DNA of 36,946 nt from an uncultured Prevotella sp. (GTDB lineage: Bacteria > Bacteroidota > Bacteroidia > Bacteroidales > Bacteroidaceae). Positions within the stretch are counted from its first letter, which is position 1; each line of letters begins with the position of its first letter. The DNA lies in assembly GCA_945834405.1 (NCBI GenBank), contig CAMAHD010000009.1, positions 1 to 36,946 of the forward strand, written 5' to 3'. Shown here one piece after another: positions 9,301-15,914 of this stretch. A model generated the notes under the pieces. It was not told the origin of the DNA, did not search any database, and saw only the letters and a program-made list of their open reading frames with translations. Position numbers and translations under genes: made by a program.

Positions 9301-9516
9301 TCCTATGTCGCCCAGTTGCAACTGCGCCAGGGCGAGAACCAGTTAGTTGTTGACGGTTGTGAGGTGAAGACCATCCGAGCCATCGCCGCCAACGGTATTC
9401 AGCAGGCGTTGGTCCATGGCAATACGATGGACATCTCTACCTTTGCGCCTGGTGTCTATCTGCTCCGGATAGAGACCGAAGGCAAGATGCTGATACGAAA
9501 GATCAAGATTCAGTAA
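6346..9516 (+). CDS. Large secreted protein: propeller-like N-terminus, FN3 domains, T9SS C-terminal domain
   Basis: 1056 residues, function unknown. The start overlaps the upstream stop by one base (TAATG); Met4 (6355) is an alternative. The signal peptide ends near residue 22 (AAVCAQ). Residues 28-370 contain repeated VSPDG or SPDGxxxAG units (43-47, 88-92, 139-143, 182-186, 226-230), like HAF/beta-propeller repeats. FN3-type domain 1 is about 374-458. Two further FN3-like domains appear to be interrupted after their first strands (IQWEKP 481-486; ATWQQP 747-752) by jelly-roll-like modules of about 160 residues. Residues 985-1056 look like a T9SS type A sorting domain (FAPGVYLLRIETEGK, then KIKIQ). 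It is probably cell-surface and adhesive or glycan-binding; no enzyme motif is seen. Confidence 0.75.
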   Translation: MQNMKWIIYVLALFLSTAAVCAQNSGSGVVVLKSPNDYQVLSISPNGKWACGNYSDFNASKYGFRWNLESDEIEMLDAAIESEAWSVSDNGIIAGMFSDTEYKSNHSATKLPGYYADGKWHRMELPSLIQVQGGYCYSVSPDGHYFAGVVDNGIDYLAVIWKDGRISRQLNTSGVAIPYAVSPDGQSAAGWLSFNDERKACYWGSDGSATILSSYASIWSTGRKFSPDGKKLLFWGGWDKQATDSPRLLCLYDVETKEIGSVAPTNGDNNFRFYDISNNCTLVGEESYRAYIHTNGQGQYVEDLMREYGLDPSKMGIYMMEGTDYYQLFRAQSISADDRVMAVLYYNDGKDENGSSSVSMQTMILKLNQALQQAPPVGVKASQLSDVNVARITWKAPLGVQHIKGYHVYRDGVRLTDSAVEEESYMDTQLPYGTYRYVVTALYEQGESEASDTVSVAICEKQIQMPTALFARQQGYNRLFIQWEKPLSNLINKGYTDENSANVQGFGVSQDDFSFECAIRFDAAEVAAYGNSLLKSVDFYPMNEGSSWKVNVYTHRTDGQLQLLATYPVSQALVYGKKNTVVFDAPLPLPEGDMLVAVQVHVQKASQNIVGMDFGKTVKGYSDLIRAEGESDFYSVSDAVGSSGVMYDTSWLIRAVLTPAEASADIDDVDHYVIVADGAEADTTREQSYSLGQLSPGEHQIGVRAVYADSRQSGTLSVPVVLTDKKELLKGIDDVQVENTGNTTITATWQQPLDMDSTWVSYAGEQPSDLGVMGPAENNYNLMAAAIYPAKMFRGYEGYEIRSVRFFPLSDAVYTLMLYNDDGQLCEVEAENYTIGQWNTVILPEPVRVEYGCNYTLVIDCFDVAPESYTIAVDTNSPVINYSDLYSEDGSAWMSFSDAAIYANWMMGLNLSAPEGLELPVKGYNVAIDGKGIFDGLTSATSISHDMGTADNQQHSIRVDVCYEAETIVKGKTTFFHISSTGIADSYVAQLQLRQGENQLVVDGCEVKTIRAIAANGIQQALVHGNTMDISTFAPGVYLLRIETEGKMLIRKIKIQ

Positions 9517-9527
9517 AGAGCAGAATA

Positions 9528-10460
9528 TCAGTGTTTTCGCTTCTTCCAAAGCTGATAACTGTTGATGATATTCTGCCAGAGAACATAGCTGCCGGGGGCA
9601 ATGGTAGCAAAAGGATGCAGATAGGTAGCAGCCATCCAGATGGCCAGTACCGTATTCTTTTGCCCCAGCGCCTGTCCGGCACTTATTCTGTCGTGATAGA
9701 TGCTTCCAATCGTTTTTCCTAAGCCAAACTGTATCAGACAAGTGGCAAGTCCGCCGCCGGCTACCAGCCATACTGTTGCATCACTGTGAAAGAGCGACCG
9801 TGCAGTCTGCCCCATCACTAAAGCCAAAGCTACAGCCCAGATATAGAAAGCCAGGCCGCTGTGTTCCATCAGCCATTGGTGTATACCTTTGGCTCCATAG
9901 CGCAAGAGCTGTGCCAGAAAGAAGGGGGCGAGGAGCAGGGGAAATACCTTGCTCAGTATTTTCAGAAAGGCATTCCAGAAGGAGAGTCCCTCGTGAGGCT
10001 CAACCAAGGGGAAAAGCAGCGGAACCATCACGGCTCCCAGCAGGTTGCTGAGCAGGGTATAGGTAATAAGAGTGGCAGCGTTTCCTCCCAACTTTCCGGT
10101 GATGACCGCAGCTGCCGTGGCTGTGGGGCAGATGAAACATACCATCATTCCCTCCCATAGCCCCACATAGCGTTCGTTCGTATGAATGAAGAGTAAGACC
10201 GCAGCCGTCAGCAGGCAGGTCGCAGCTTGAATCCCTAACAGCCATCCGTGCCATGCTTTGGGCTTCAGCTCCTGCAGCTCCACCTTGCAGAAGGTGAGCA
10301 GCAGTTGGATAAAGATAAGCCAGGGAGTGATGAATGATACCAGTGCATGGATGAAAGGCTTGGCAGGTGCCAGCATCTCTACTCGGGCAAACAGCAGATA
10401 AGCCACTGTTCCGACAAGCATGGCGATAGGTAAAGTCCAGTTTTTGAGGAATTGAATCAT
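9528..10460 (-). CDS. BASS-family (bile acid:sodium symporter-like) membrane transporter
   Basis: About 310 residues with nine to ten hydrophobic segments, the size and layout of the bile acid:sodium symporter/arsenite-type superfamily. Family-like blocks are FICPTATAAAVITGKLGGN in the middle, GLGKTIG with ISAGQALGQKNTVLAIW toward the end, and THR-free polar crossings rich in Gly/Asn. The frame can be extended to a GTG at 10472, but ATG 10460 is the better start. It converges with the FN3 gene with only 11 bp between stops and is divergent from the CDF gene. Possible substrates include organic anions or pantoate-like acids; nothing in the sequence decides, and bile acid itself should not be assumed. 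Confidence 0.82.
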   Translation of the reverse strand: MIQFLKNWTLPIAMLVGTVAYLLFARVEMLAPAKPFIHALVSFITPWLIFIQLLLTFCKVELQELKPKAWHGWLLGIQAATCLLTAAVLLFIHTNERYVGLWEGMMVCFICPTATAAAVITGKLGGNAATLITYTLLSNLLGAVMVPLLFPLVEPHEGLSFWNAFLKILSKVFPLLLAPFFLAQLLRYGAKGIHQWLMEHSGLAFYIWAVALALVMGQTARSLFHSDATVWLVAGGGLATCLIQFGLGKTIGSIYHDRISAGQALGQKNTVLAIWMAATYLHPFATIAPGSYVLWQNIINSYQLWKKRKH

Positions 10461-10539
10461 TTTTATATCCACGATATGATTTCACTTGCCACTCCTGCTT
10501 GTCGTTCCGGGCGACAGTGGGCAGGGCGCAAATTTCTTG

Positions 10540-10547
10540 CAAAGGTA
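10540..10547 (-). promoter_or_regulatory. Probable -7 element for the BASS gene
   Basis: The minus strand reads TACCTTTG, matching TAnnTTTG, about 80 bp before the ATG at 10460. No convincing TTTG lies 19-20 bp upstream, so the call is tentative. Confidence 0.4.
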
Positions 10548-10622
10548 CTTCAAACAGCTGATAATTGTCCATTCATTACAATATATTAACATGAAAAATG
10601 CTATTATCTCCTTTTTAGGTTC

Positions 10623-10630
10623 TAATTTTG
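10623..10630 (+). promoter_or_regulatory. Probable -7 element for the CDF gene
   Basis: TAATTTTG fits TAnnTTTG, 53 bp before the ATG at 10684. No good -33 box is present at the usual spacing. Confidence 0.4.
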
Positions 10631-10683
10631 CGCACTAAACGAGATAAAGGAAGCGGAGATAAAAACGTAGATAAGAAAACACT

Positions 10684-11634
10684 ATGATAGATATGAAACA
10701 GCGCGAGCGTCGCATATACCGAGTGACTCTTGCAGGCAGTGTCACCAATGTGGTACTGCTCGTATTCAAGTTCGTTTGTGGTATTCTTGGCGGTTCAGCA
10801 GCCATGATAGCTGATGCCGTCCATTCGCTGTCGGATTTTCTGACAGACGTGGTCGTATTGGTTTTTGTCCGGCTCAGTTCCAAACCCGAAGACAAAGACC
10901 ATGCTTATGGGCACGGCAAGTATGAAACCCTTGCCACCTCGTTGGTAGGTCTGTCTCTGCTGGTTGTCGGAGTCATGATTATGTATCAAGGAGCGCGCGA
11001 CATTGTGTTGGCTATGTTGGGGCATCCGCTGAAGTCTCCGGGAATGATAGCCTTGGCAGCAGCTATTGTCAGTATACTTTTGAAGGAGTGGACCTATCGT
11101 TTTACGATGTCAGTGGGCAGGAGTTGCCAATCCCAGGCAGTCATTGCCAATGCCTGGCATCACCGCAGCGATGCCCTTTCGTCGGTAGGAACCGCCTTGG
11201 GTATTGGTGGTGCGATTCTCTTTGGCACAGAATGGGCAGTGCTCGACCCTATTGCAGCTGTAGTGGTGAGTGTCTTTATCCTGCGTACAGCGTGGACGAT
11301 GGTGAAAGAGTCTGCAGGGGAACTACTGGAGCAGAGTCTGCCAGACGAAGTTGAACGCGAGATAGAGTCCATCGTCATGTCAGACTCTATCAGCAGCGAA
11401 GTACACCATCTTCGCACGCGCCGCATAGGAAACCACATCGCTATTGAGATGCACCTGCGTATGCCGGGAGACATCACGCTCTACGAGTCCCATCAGCATG
11501 CGTCATGGATAGAACAACAGTTGCGTCACCGCTTTGGAAGTGACACGTATATAGGATTGCATGTAGAGCCGCAGAAAGTGGAGGGACGTTATGTCAGTCC
11601 CTCTGACCTGAGTGATGGTGAAAAATCAACTTAG
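10684..11634 (+). CDS. Cation diffusion facilitator (CDF) metal/proton antiporter
   Basis: 316 residues. CDF proteins export Zn, Fe, Mn or similar divalent ions in exchange for protons across the inner membrane. Both metal-site motifs of the transmembrane core are visible: DAVHSLSD (D44, H47, D51) and HHRSD (H159, H160, D163). HAYGHGKYE (73-81) is the usual loop after the second helix. Six membrane segments span about 12-215, and the cytoplasmic dimerisation domain covers about 220-305. The D/H pattern does not settle the metal; a FieF-like Zn/Fe role is the simplest guess. The stop codon overlaps the stop of the convergent SIMPL gene by four bases. Confidence 0.93.
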   Translation: MIDMKQRERRIYRVTLAGSVTNVVLLVFKFVCGILGGSAAMIADAVHSLSDFLTDVVVLVFVRLSSKPEDKDHAYGHGKYETLATSLVGLSLLVVGVMIMYQGARDIVLAMLGHPLKSPGMIALAAAIVSILLKEWTYRFTMSVGRSCQSQAVIANAWHHRSDALSSVGTALGIGGAILFGTEWAVLDPIAAVVVSVFILRTAWTMVKESAGELLEQSLPDEVEREIESIVMSDSISSEVHHLRTRRIGNHIAIEMHLRMPGDITLYESHQHASWIEQQLRHRFGSDTYIGLHVEPQKVEGRYVSPSDLSDGEKST

Positions 11635-12338
11635 TTCTTCAGAGAGTAAGTGACGGTCGTTACAACCCTTACTTTCTTGATATAAGGAGTATTGAGGTCA
11701 CGGTCCATGATGGTGAACTGTCCCTGGTCTGCCTTGGTTATTTTGTTCAAGGTGCTGTGGCTGTTCTCTGCAAACTGACGAGCTGTAGCCTCAGCATTGC
11801 GGATAGCCTCCTGCATCATCTCGGGTTTCATCTTCTGGAAAGAAACATATTCGTAGGTGGTACGGTTGTCATAACCCCCGTCAACGATGGCAACCCCCTG
11901 TTTCAACAGTTCTCCTTGTTTTGCCATGATTTCTCTTACTAGCTTCACCTGATTGGAGGTTACGGTGATGATGGAGGTGATGTTATACCTGTAGCCCCTG
12001 AGGTTCTGGTTGTATTGGTCGGCGTTCAGGTCAATCACTACAGGCGCGTTTACGCTGATTTCTTCATCCTTCAGACCATGTTGTTTCAGGAATGCCTTTA
12101 CCTTGTCGGTAGTCAGGTTGATGCGCTTGTACAGTTCGGGCAGGTCATTGCCCAGTTCTTTGGTAGGGATGGGCCATGTCACTTTGTCTGCCTCCACCTC
12201 TTTCTCCGCCAGTCCTTTGACGGTTACGTTCCTGTCTTTATTGACAAAATCGTCAATACCCCATTTGATGCAGATGCCCAGGAAAGCGATACTCAAGGCT
12301 ATGACAGCCGCTGCGTAGAATTTGGAATGAATGTTCAT
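11631..12338 (-). CDS. SIMPL-domain envelope protein
   Basis: 235 residues. One N-terminal membrane anchor or uncleaved signal (residues about 7-27) is followed by a SIMPL (DUF541) domain: RNVTVKGLAEKEVEADKV near 36-53, then the VKAFLKQHGLKDEEI helix, RGYRYNITSIITV, a Q/N-rich helical segment, and a terminal strand VRVVTTVTYSL. SIMPL proteins are oligomeric periplasmic proteins of poorly known role, linked in some species to oxidative or envelope stress. The gene faces the CDF gene tail to tail with overlapping stops. A weak promoter-like TATCTTTA (minus strand, 12355-12362) lies just upstream of the ATG. Confidence 0.85.
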   Translation of the reverse strand: MNIHSKFYAAAVIALSIAFLGICIKWGIDDFVNKDRNVTVKGLAEKEVEADKVTWPIPTKELGNDLPELYKRINLTTDKVKAFLKQHGLKDEEISVNAPVVIDLNADQYNQNLRGYRYNITSIITVTSNQVKLVREIMAKQGELLKQGVAIVDGGYDNRTTYEYVSFQKMKPEMMQEAIRNAEATARQFAENSHSTLNKITKADQGQFTIMDRDLNTPYIKKVRVVTTVTYSLKN

Positions 12339-12429
12339 AAGCTATGTTTTTGATGTAAAGATAATGCAAGAAATCGATAATACGAAGAATCATCCCTGTC
12401 TTTTAGCTTTTTTATTCTATTTTTGGATT

Positions 12430-12570
12430 TCACAAGGCTTGCTGCTGCCGTCCATTGTAACCATTTTTATAGTCTTTCACCCAGAGATAGACAGCGATGA
12501 AGGCAACTACAGCGGCAATAAATGCAGAGATGCTATCGAACAAAAGTCGAAAAAAACTTGGAATTCTCAT
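12430..12570 (-). CDS. Candidate 46-aa single-pass membrane protein
   Basis: From ATG 12570 this frame encodes MRIPSFFRLLF at the start, one hydrophobic helix (ISAFIAAVVAFIAVYLWV) and a short polar tail rich in Lys, Asn and Gln. The frame is open to 12654 but the upstream part looks random. An A-rich run (AATAAAGAAATAAAA) precedes the ATG, the kind of leader Bacteroidota use in place of a strong Shine-Dalgarno. It is an unrecognised protein lying between SIMPL and guaD. The surrounding 12339-12680 gap otherwise shows nothing. Confidence 0.4.
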   Translation of the reverse strand: MRIPSFFRLLFDSISAFIAAVVAFIAVYLWVKDYKNGYNGRQQQAL

Positions 12571-12680
12571 TTTTATTTCTTTATTTTGCAGGAGCAGATC
12601 ATGCGCTGGTCCCGACAGTAGCCAGCGGAATGAAATACAGTTTTTTCCCCTCACTAATCAAGAACAAAATGATATAGACC

Positions 12681-13148
12681 ATGAAACAAGAAGAATTAAT
12701 GAGAAGAGCCATATCGCTGGCAGAAGAGAGCGTCAGGAATGGAGGAGGACCCTTTGGTGCCGTCATTGCCCGTCAAGGAGAAATCATCGCTGAAGCGTCC
12801 AACCGCGTCACCTTGGATTGCGACCCAACAGCACATGCTGAAGTGTCTGCCATACGAAAAGCAGCAGCCCGGCTGGGGACATTCTCACTGGAAGGCTGCG
12901 AGATATACACCTCGTGCGAACCATGCCCGATGTGTCTCGGTGCCATTTATTGGGCACATATCGACAAGATATACTATGCCAACAACAGAAAAGATGCGGC
13001 AGACATCGGCTTTGACGACGATTTCATTTATCAGGAAATAGCCGTCGACCCTGCTGACAGAAAGAAGCCTTCAAGCATACTGCTTCGGGACGAGGCGCAG
13101 AAAGCCTTTGCCATGTGGAGGCTGAAGGAAGACAAAACCTGCTATTAA
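12681..13148 (+). CDS. guaD: Guanine deaminase (CDA-fold nucleoside/base deaminase)
   Basis: 155 residues. It would hydrolyse guanine to xanthine and ammonia in the cytosol, a purine salvage/catabolic step. Zinc-site motifs are complete: H52-A-E54 (TAHAEVSAIRK) and C82/C85 in SCEPCPMCLGAIYWA, with E54 as proton shuttle. GGPFGAVI (22-29), the GFDDDFIY block (113-120) and the C-terminal tyrosine match Bacillus subtilis GuaD, as I remember it, more closely than tRNA adenosine deaminase TadA. A tRNA- or other base-deaminating activity cannot be fully excluded. The gene precedes the IMP cyclohydrolase/mre operon by 150 bp but is separated from it by a promoter. Confidence 0.87.
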   Translation: MKQEELMRRAISLAEESVRNGGGPFGAVIARQGEIIAEASNRVTLDCDPTAHAEVSAIRKAAARLGTFSLEGCEIYTSCEPCPMCLGAIYWAHIDKIYYANNRKDAADIGFDDDFIYQEIAVDPADRKKPSSILLRDEAQKAFAMWRLKEDKTCY

Positions 13149-13173
13149 GGGCGCTGCCCTGAGTCGCATTTTT
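13149..13173 (+). terminator. Weak possible terminator after guaD
   Basis: GGGC (13149-13152) and GCCC (13156-13159) form a tight hairpin directly after the stop, with a run of seven Ts about 10 nt later. The spacing is poor, so this is only a candidate. Confidence 0.3.
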
Positions 13174-13238
13174 TTCGATGCCAAGAATGATAAAGCGCAA
13201 TTAAAAGAGGTAAAGCAAGAAAAAAACACTGAAAATGA

Positions 13239-13268
13239 TTGTATAATCAACGCTTTTTCGTAACTTTG
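13239..13268 (+). promoter_or_regulatory. Promoter of the IMP cyclohydrolase-mre operon
   Basis: TTG at 13239-13241, 19 bp, then TAACTTTG at 13261-13268, matching the Bacteroidota promoter. It is the only clear promoter before the purH-mreBCD-mrdA-rodA run. Confidence 0.7.
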
Positions 13269-13281
13269 CAATCTCAAATTT

Positions 13282-13295
13282 TATAATGCATTATA
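13282..13295 (+). promoter_or_regulatory. Perfect 14-bp palindrome in the leader
   Basis: TATAATGCATTATA is a perfect dyad ending three bases before the ATG of the IMP cyclohydrolase gene and just after the likely transcription start. It could be an operator or an RNA stem over the ribosome site; it may also be chance in AT-rich sequence. Confidence 0.35.
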
Positions 13296-13298
13296 GAT

Positions 13299-13898
13299 AT
13301 GTCAGGAACAAAGCAGATTAAGACCGCGTTGATTTCGGTTTTCCACAAGGATGGATTGGACGAATTGTTGAAGAAACTACATGAAGAAGGTGTGAAATTC
13401 CTCTCCACAGGAGGTACGCAGACCTTCATCGAGTCGTTAGGTTATGAATGTCAGAAGGTGGAAGAGGTAACCACCTATCCCTCCATTCTGGGCGGACGTG
13501 TGAAGACACTCCATCCCAAGGTTTTTGGAGGAATTCTTGCCCGCCGTGACAATGAGGGCGACCTCAAGCAGATGGCAGAATATGACATACCGGCTATCGA
13601 CCTTGTCATCGTAGACCTTTATCCCTTCGAACAGACAGTGGCAAGCGGTGCCTCTGAGGCTGACATCATCGAGAAGATAGATATTGGTGGCATTTCGCTG
13701 ATTCGTGCCGGAGCCAAGAACTTCAAGGATGTGGTAATTGTTCCCAGCAAGGCTGAGTATGGCGTATTGCTGGATATCCTGAACAAGAAGGGTGCCAATA
13801 CCGACATCGAAGACCGTAAGATGTTCGCTACAAGAGCCTTTGGCGTAAGCAGCCACTACGATACCGCCATTCACAACTGGTTCAGCCAGTCATGTTAA
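13299..13898 (+). CDS. purH: Stand-alone IMP cyclohydrolase (N-terminal half of PurH)
   Basis: 199 residues, ending exactly where the MGS-like cyclohydrolase domain of bifunctional PurH ends. It closes FAICAR to IMP, the last step of de novo purine synthesis. Visible landmarks are ALISVFHKDGL near 10-20, FLSTGGT (34-40), GGRVKTLHPKVFGG (65-78, with K69), DLYPFE (106-111, Y108), DIGGISLIRAGAKN (128-141, D128 and K140). These agree with the active-site residues of the ATIC cyclohydrolase domain. The AICAR transformylase half is at 1791-2972. There is no sign of a decayed second domain in the 84 bp before mreB. Family placement is firm; the symbol purH is shared with the bifunctional enzyme. Confidence 0.93.
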   Translation: MSGTKQIKTALISVFHKDGLDELLKKLHEEGVKFLSTGGTQTFIESLGYECQKVEEVTTYPSILGGRVKTLHPKVFGGILARRDNEGDLKQMAEYDIPAIDLVIVDLYPFEQTVASGASEADIIEKIDIGGISLIRAGAKNFKDVVIVPSKAEYGVLLDILNKKGANTDIEDRKMFATRAFGVSSHYDTAIHNWFSQSC

Positions 13899-13982
13899 CT
13901 CAACTTTCGTCAGTAAGGAAGACAGAGCAGTTGAGTACGTACGAAAAGAAATAGTAATTGAATATTTAATTAGGTTAAAAAG

Positions 13983-15005
13983 ATGGGATTTTTTTCGTTT
14001 GTCCAGGAAATAGCCATGGACTTGGGTACCGCCAACACCATCATTATCAGTGATGACAAGATTGTGGTTGACGAACCCTCTGTTGTAGCCCTCGACCGGC
14101 GTACGGACAAGATGATAGCTGTCGGCGAGAAGGCTAAGATGATGTATGAGAAAACGAACGACAATATCCGTACCATCCGTCCGTTGCGCGATGGCGTTAT
14201 TGCCGACTTCTCTGCCTGTGAGCAGATGATGCGTGGTCTCATCAAGATGGTTCATACGGGCAGAAGGCTCTTTTCACCTTCGTTGCGTATGGTCATCGGT
14301 GTTCCCTCGGGTTCAACCGAAGTAGAGCTGCGTGCCGTACGCGACTCTGCCGAACATGCCAACGGACGTGATGTCTATCTGCTGTTCGAACCGATGGCTG
14401 CTGCCATAGGTATAGGTATTGACGTGGAGGCTCCCGAAGGAAATATGATTGTTGACATCGGTGGTGGCTCTACGGAGATTGCCGTCATCAGTCTGGGTGG
14501 CATTGTCAGCAACAATTCTATCCGTATTGCCGGTGACGACCTCACGGCAGATATTCAGGAATACATGCGCCGTCAGCATAATGTGAAGGTCAGCGAGCGT
14601 ATGGCCGAGCGCATCAAGATACATGTGGGCTCCGCCTTGACCGATTTGGGCGAGCAGGCTCCTGAGGACTATATCGTGCATGGTCCTAACTGTATCACGG
14701 CGCTGCCCATGGAGGTGCCTGTCTGCTATCAGGAGATTGCACATTGTCTGGACAAAACGGTGGCAAAGATTGAGAATGCAGTCCTTTCTGCATTGGAGAA
14801 TACACCGCCAGAGCTGTATGCAGACATTGTGAAGAATGGTATCTATCTGAGTGGTGGAGGTGCCCTGCTCAGAGGTCTTGACCGTCGTCTTACCGACAAG
14901 ATGAACATTCCTTTCCATGTGGCTGAAGACCCCTTGCACAGTGTGGCAAAGGGTGCTGGTGTTGCTCTGAAGAATGTAGACAGATTCTCGTTCCTGATGA
15001 GATAA
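13983..15005 (+). CDS. mreB: Rod shape-determining actin homologue MreB
   Basis: 340 residues. Membrane-associated cytoplasmic filaments of MreB guide the elongation machinery. Nucleotide-binding motifs of the actin fold are present: AMDLGTANTI near 11-20, VIGVPSGST near 103-111, IVDIGGGSTEIAVI near 157-170, and YLSGGGALLRGLD near 289-301. The N-terminal MGFFSFVQE helix is the usual amphipathic membrane anchor. The length is normal. It lies 84 bp after the cyclohydrolase gene with no separate promoter evident; a dyad (CTCAACT 13899-13905 with AGTTGAG 13929-13935) occupies part of that gap. Next comes mreC at 16 bp. Confidence 0.97.
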   Translation: MGFFSFVQEIAMDLGTANTIIISDDKIVVDEPSVVALDRRTDKMIAVGEKAKMMYEKTNDNIRTIRPLRDGVIADFSACEQMMRGLIKMVHTGRRLFSPSLRMVIGVPSGSTEVELRAVRDSAEHANGRDVYLLFEPMAAAIGIGIDVEAPEGNMIVDIGGGSTEIAVISLGGIVSNNSIRIAGDDLTADIQEYMRRQHNVKVSERMAERIKIHVGSALTDLGEQAPEDYIVHGPNCITALPMEVPVCYQEIAHCLDKTVAKIENAVLSALENTPPELYADIVKNGIYLSGGGALLRGLDRRLTDKMNIPFHVAEDPLHSVAKGAGVALKNVDRFSFLMR

Positions 15006-15008
15006 TCC

Positions 15009-15013
15009 GGAGG
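15009..15013 (+). promoter_or_regulatory. Strong ribosome binding site fixing the mreC GTG start
   Basis: GGAGG sits eight bases before GTG 15022, immediately after the mreB stop. Such strong Shine-Dalgarno sites are uncommon in Bacteroidota, and it supports the GTG start. Confidence 0.65.
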
Positions 15014-15021
15014 AAACCGCG

Positions 15022-15888
15022 GTGCGAAATCTTTTAGACTTCTTATACCGGCACTGTCATTGGCTGCTTTTCATCCTTCTGGAGGTGATATGCACCGTTT
15101 TGCTGTTTCAGTATAACAGCTATCAGAACAGTGTGTGGTTTTCATCCGCCAATGCTGTAGTGGGCAGATTCTATTCGTGGAGCTCTGCCCTCACTTCTTT
15201 TTTCTCCCTCAGAAAGGCTAATGAGCAGTTGACCCTGCAGAATTTCTATCTGGAGCGAAAAGTCAATCAACTGACACGGCTTTATGAAGACATGACCCAC
15301 GACACTACTGCGGTGGAACGTTCCAACCAGGACATCCTTGCCCAGTATCAGGTTGTCTCGGCACAGGTAGTAGGGGGCACTCTTGACAGGGCAAACAATC
15401 TGTTTACCATCAATAAAGGCAAACTGGATGGCGTGAAACCAGAGATGGGAGTAGTCAGTGGCAACGGAGTGATGGGTGTAGTATTGCAAAGCTCTGACCA
15501 CTATGCCATCGTGATGCCCGTTATCAACCATAACTCGCGTGTGAGCTGTACCATACGCAGACGAGGATACTTCGGCGTACTGAGGTGGACGGGAGGCGAT
15601 CCTACCGTAGCTTATGTAGAGGACATTCCCCGCCACGCTCATTTTAAGTTGGGCGATTGGATAGAGACCAATGGCTATTCGGCTATCTTTCCGCCGGGAG
15701 TGGCCGTAGGACGTATCATGGAGGTGTATAACTCGCGCGACGGACTGTCGTATAAAGTCAAGGTACAGCTGGCTACCGACTTTACCTGTGTTCGGGATGT
15801 CTGCGTGCTGCTTGACCGCCAGATAGAAGAGCGGATGCAACTGATGAAAGCGGCAGAAGACTCGCTGAAGAACAGTGCAAAAGATTAG
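15022..15888 (+). CDS. mreC: Rod shape-determining protein MreC
   Basis: 288 residues starting with GTG. One membrane helix (about 12-29, HWLLFILLEVICTVLLF) is followed by a periplasmic coiled coil (about 60-95, SLRKANEQLTLQNFYLERK) and the paired beta-barrel domain of MreC: VVGGTLDRANNLFTINKGK near 115-133, GVVSGNGVMGVV near 141-152, NHNSRVSCTIRRRGYFGVL near 169-187. MreC links MreB to PBP2 and RodA and activates the complex. Length and context are normal. Confidence 0.94.
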   Translation: MRNLLDFLYRHCHWLLFILLEVICTVLLFQYNSYQNSVWFSSANAVVGRFYSWSSALTSFFSLRKANEQLTLQNFYLERKVNQLTRLYEDMTHDTTAVERSNQDILAQYQVVSAQVVGGTLDRANNLFTINKGKLDGVKPEMGVVSGNGVMGVVLQSSDHYAIVMPVINHNSRVSCTIRRRGYFGVLRWTGGDPTVAYVEDIPRHAHFKLGDWIETNGYSAIFPPGVAVGRIMEVYNSRDGLSYKVKVQLATDFTCVRDVCVLLDRQIEERMQLMKAAEDSLKNSAKD

Positions 15889-15914
15889 GGACAGGCTTTA
15901 AACATCAAGGATTC

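Noticed and set aside
10461..10472. GTG 10472 as the BASS gene start
   Set aside because: It would add only four polar residues before a natural ATG that gives a normal N-terminus.
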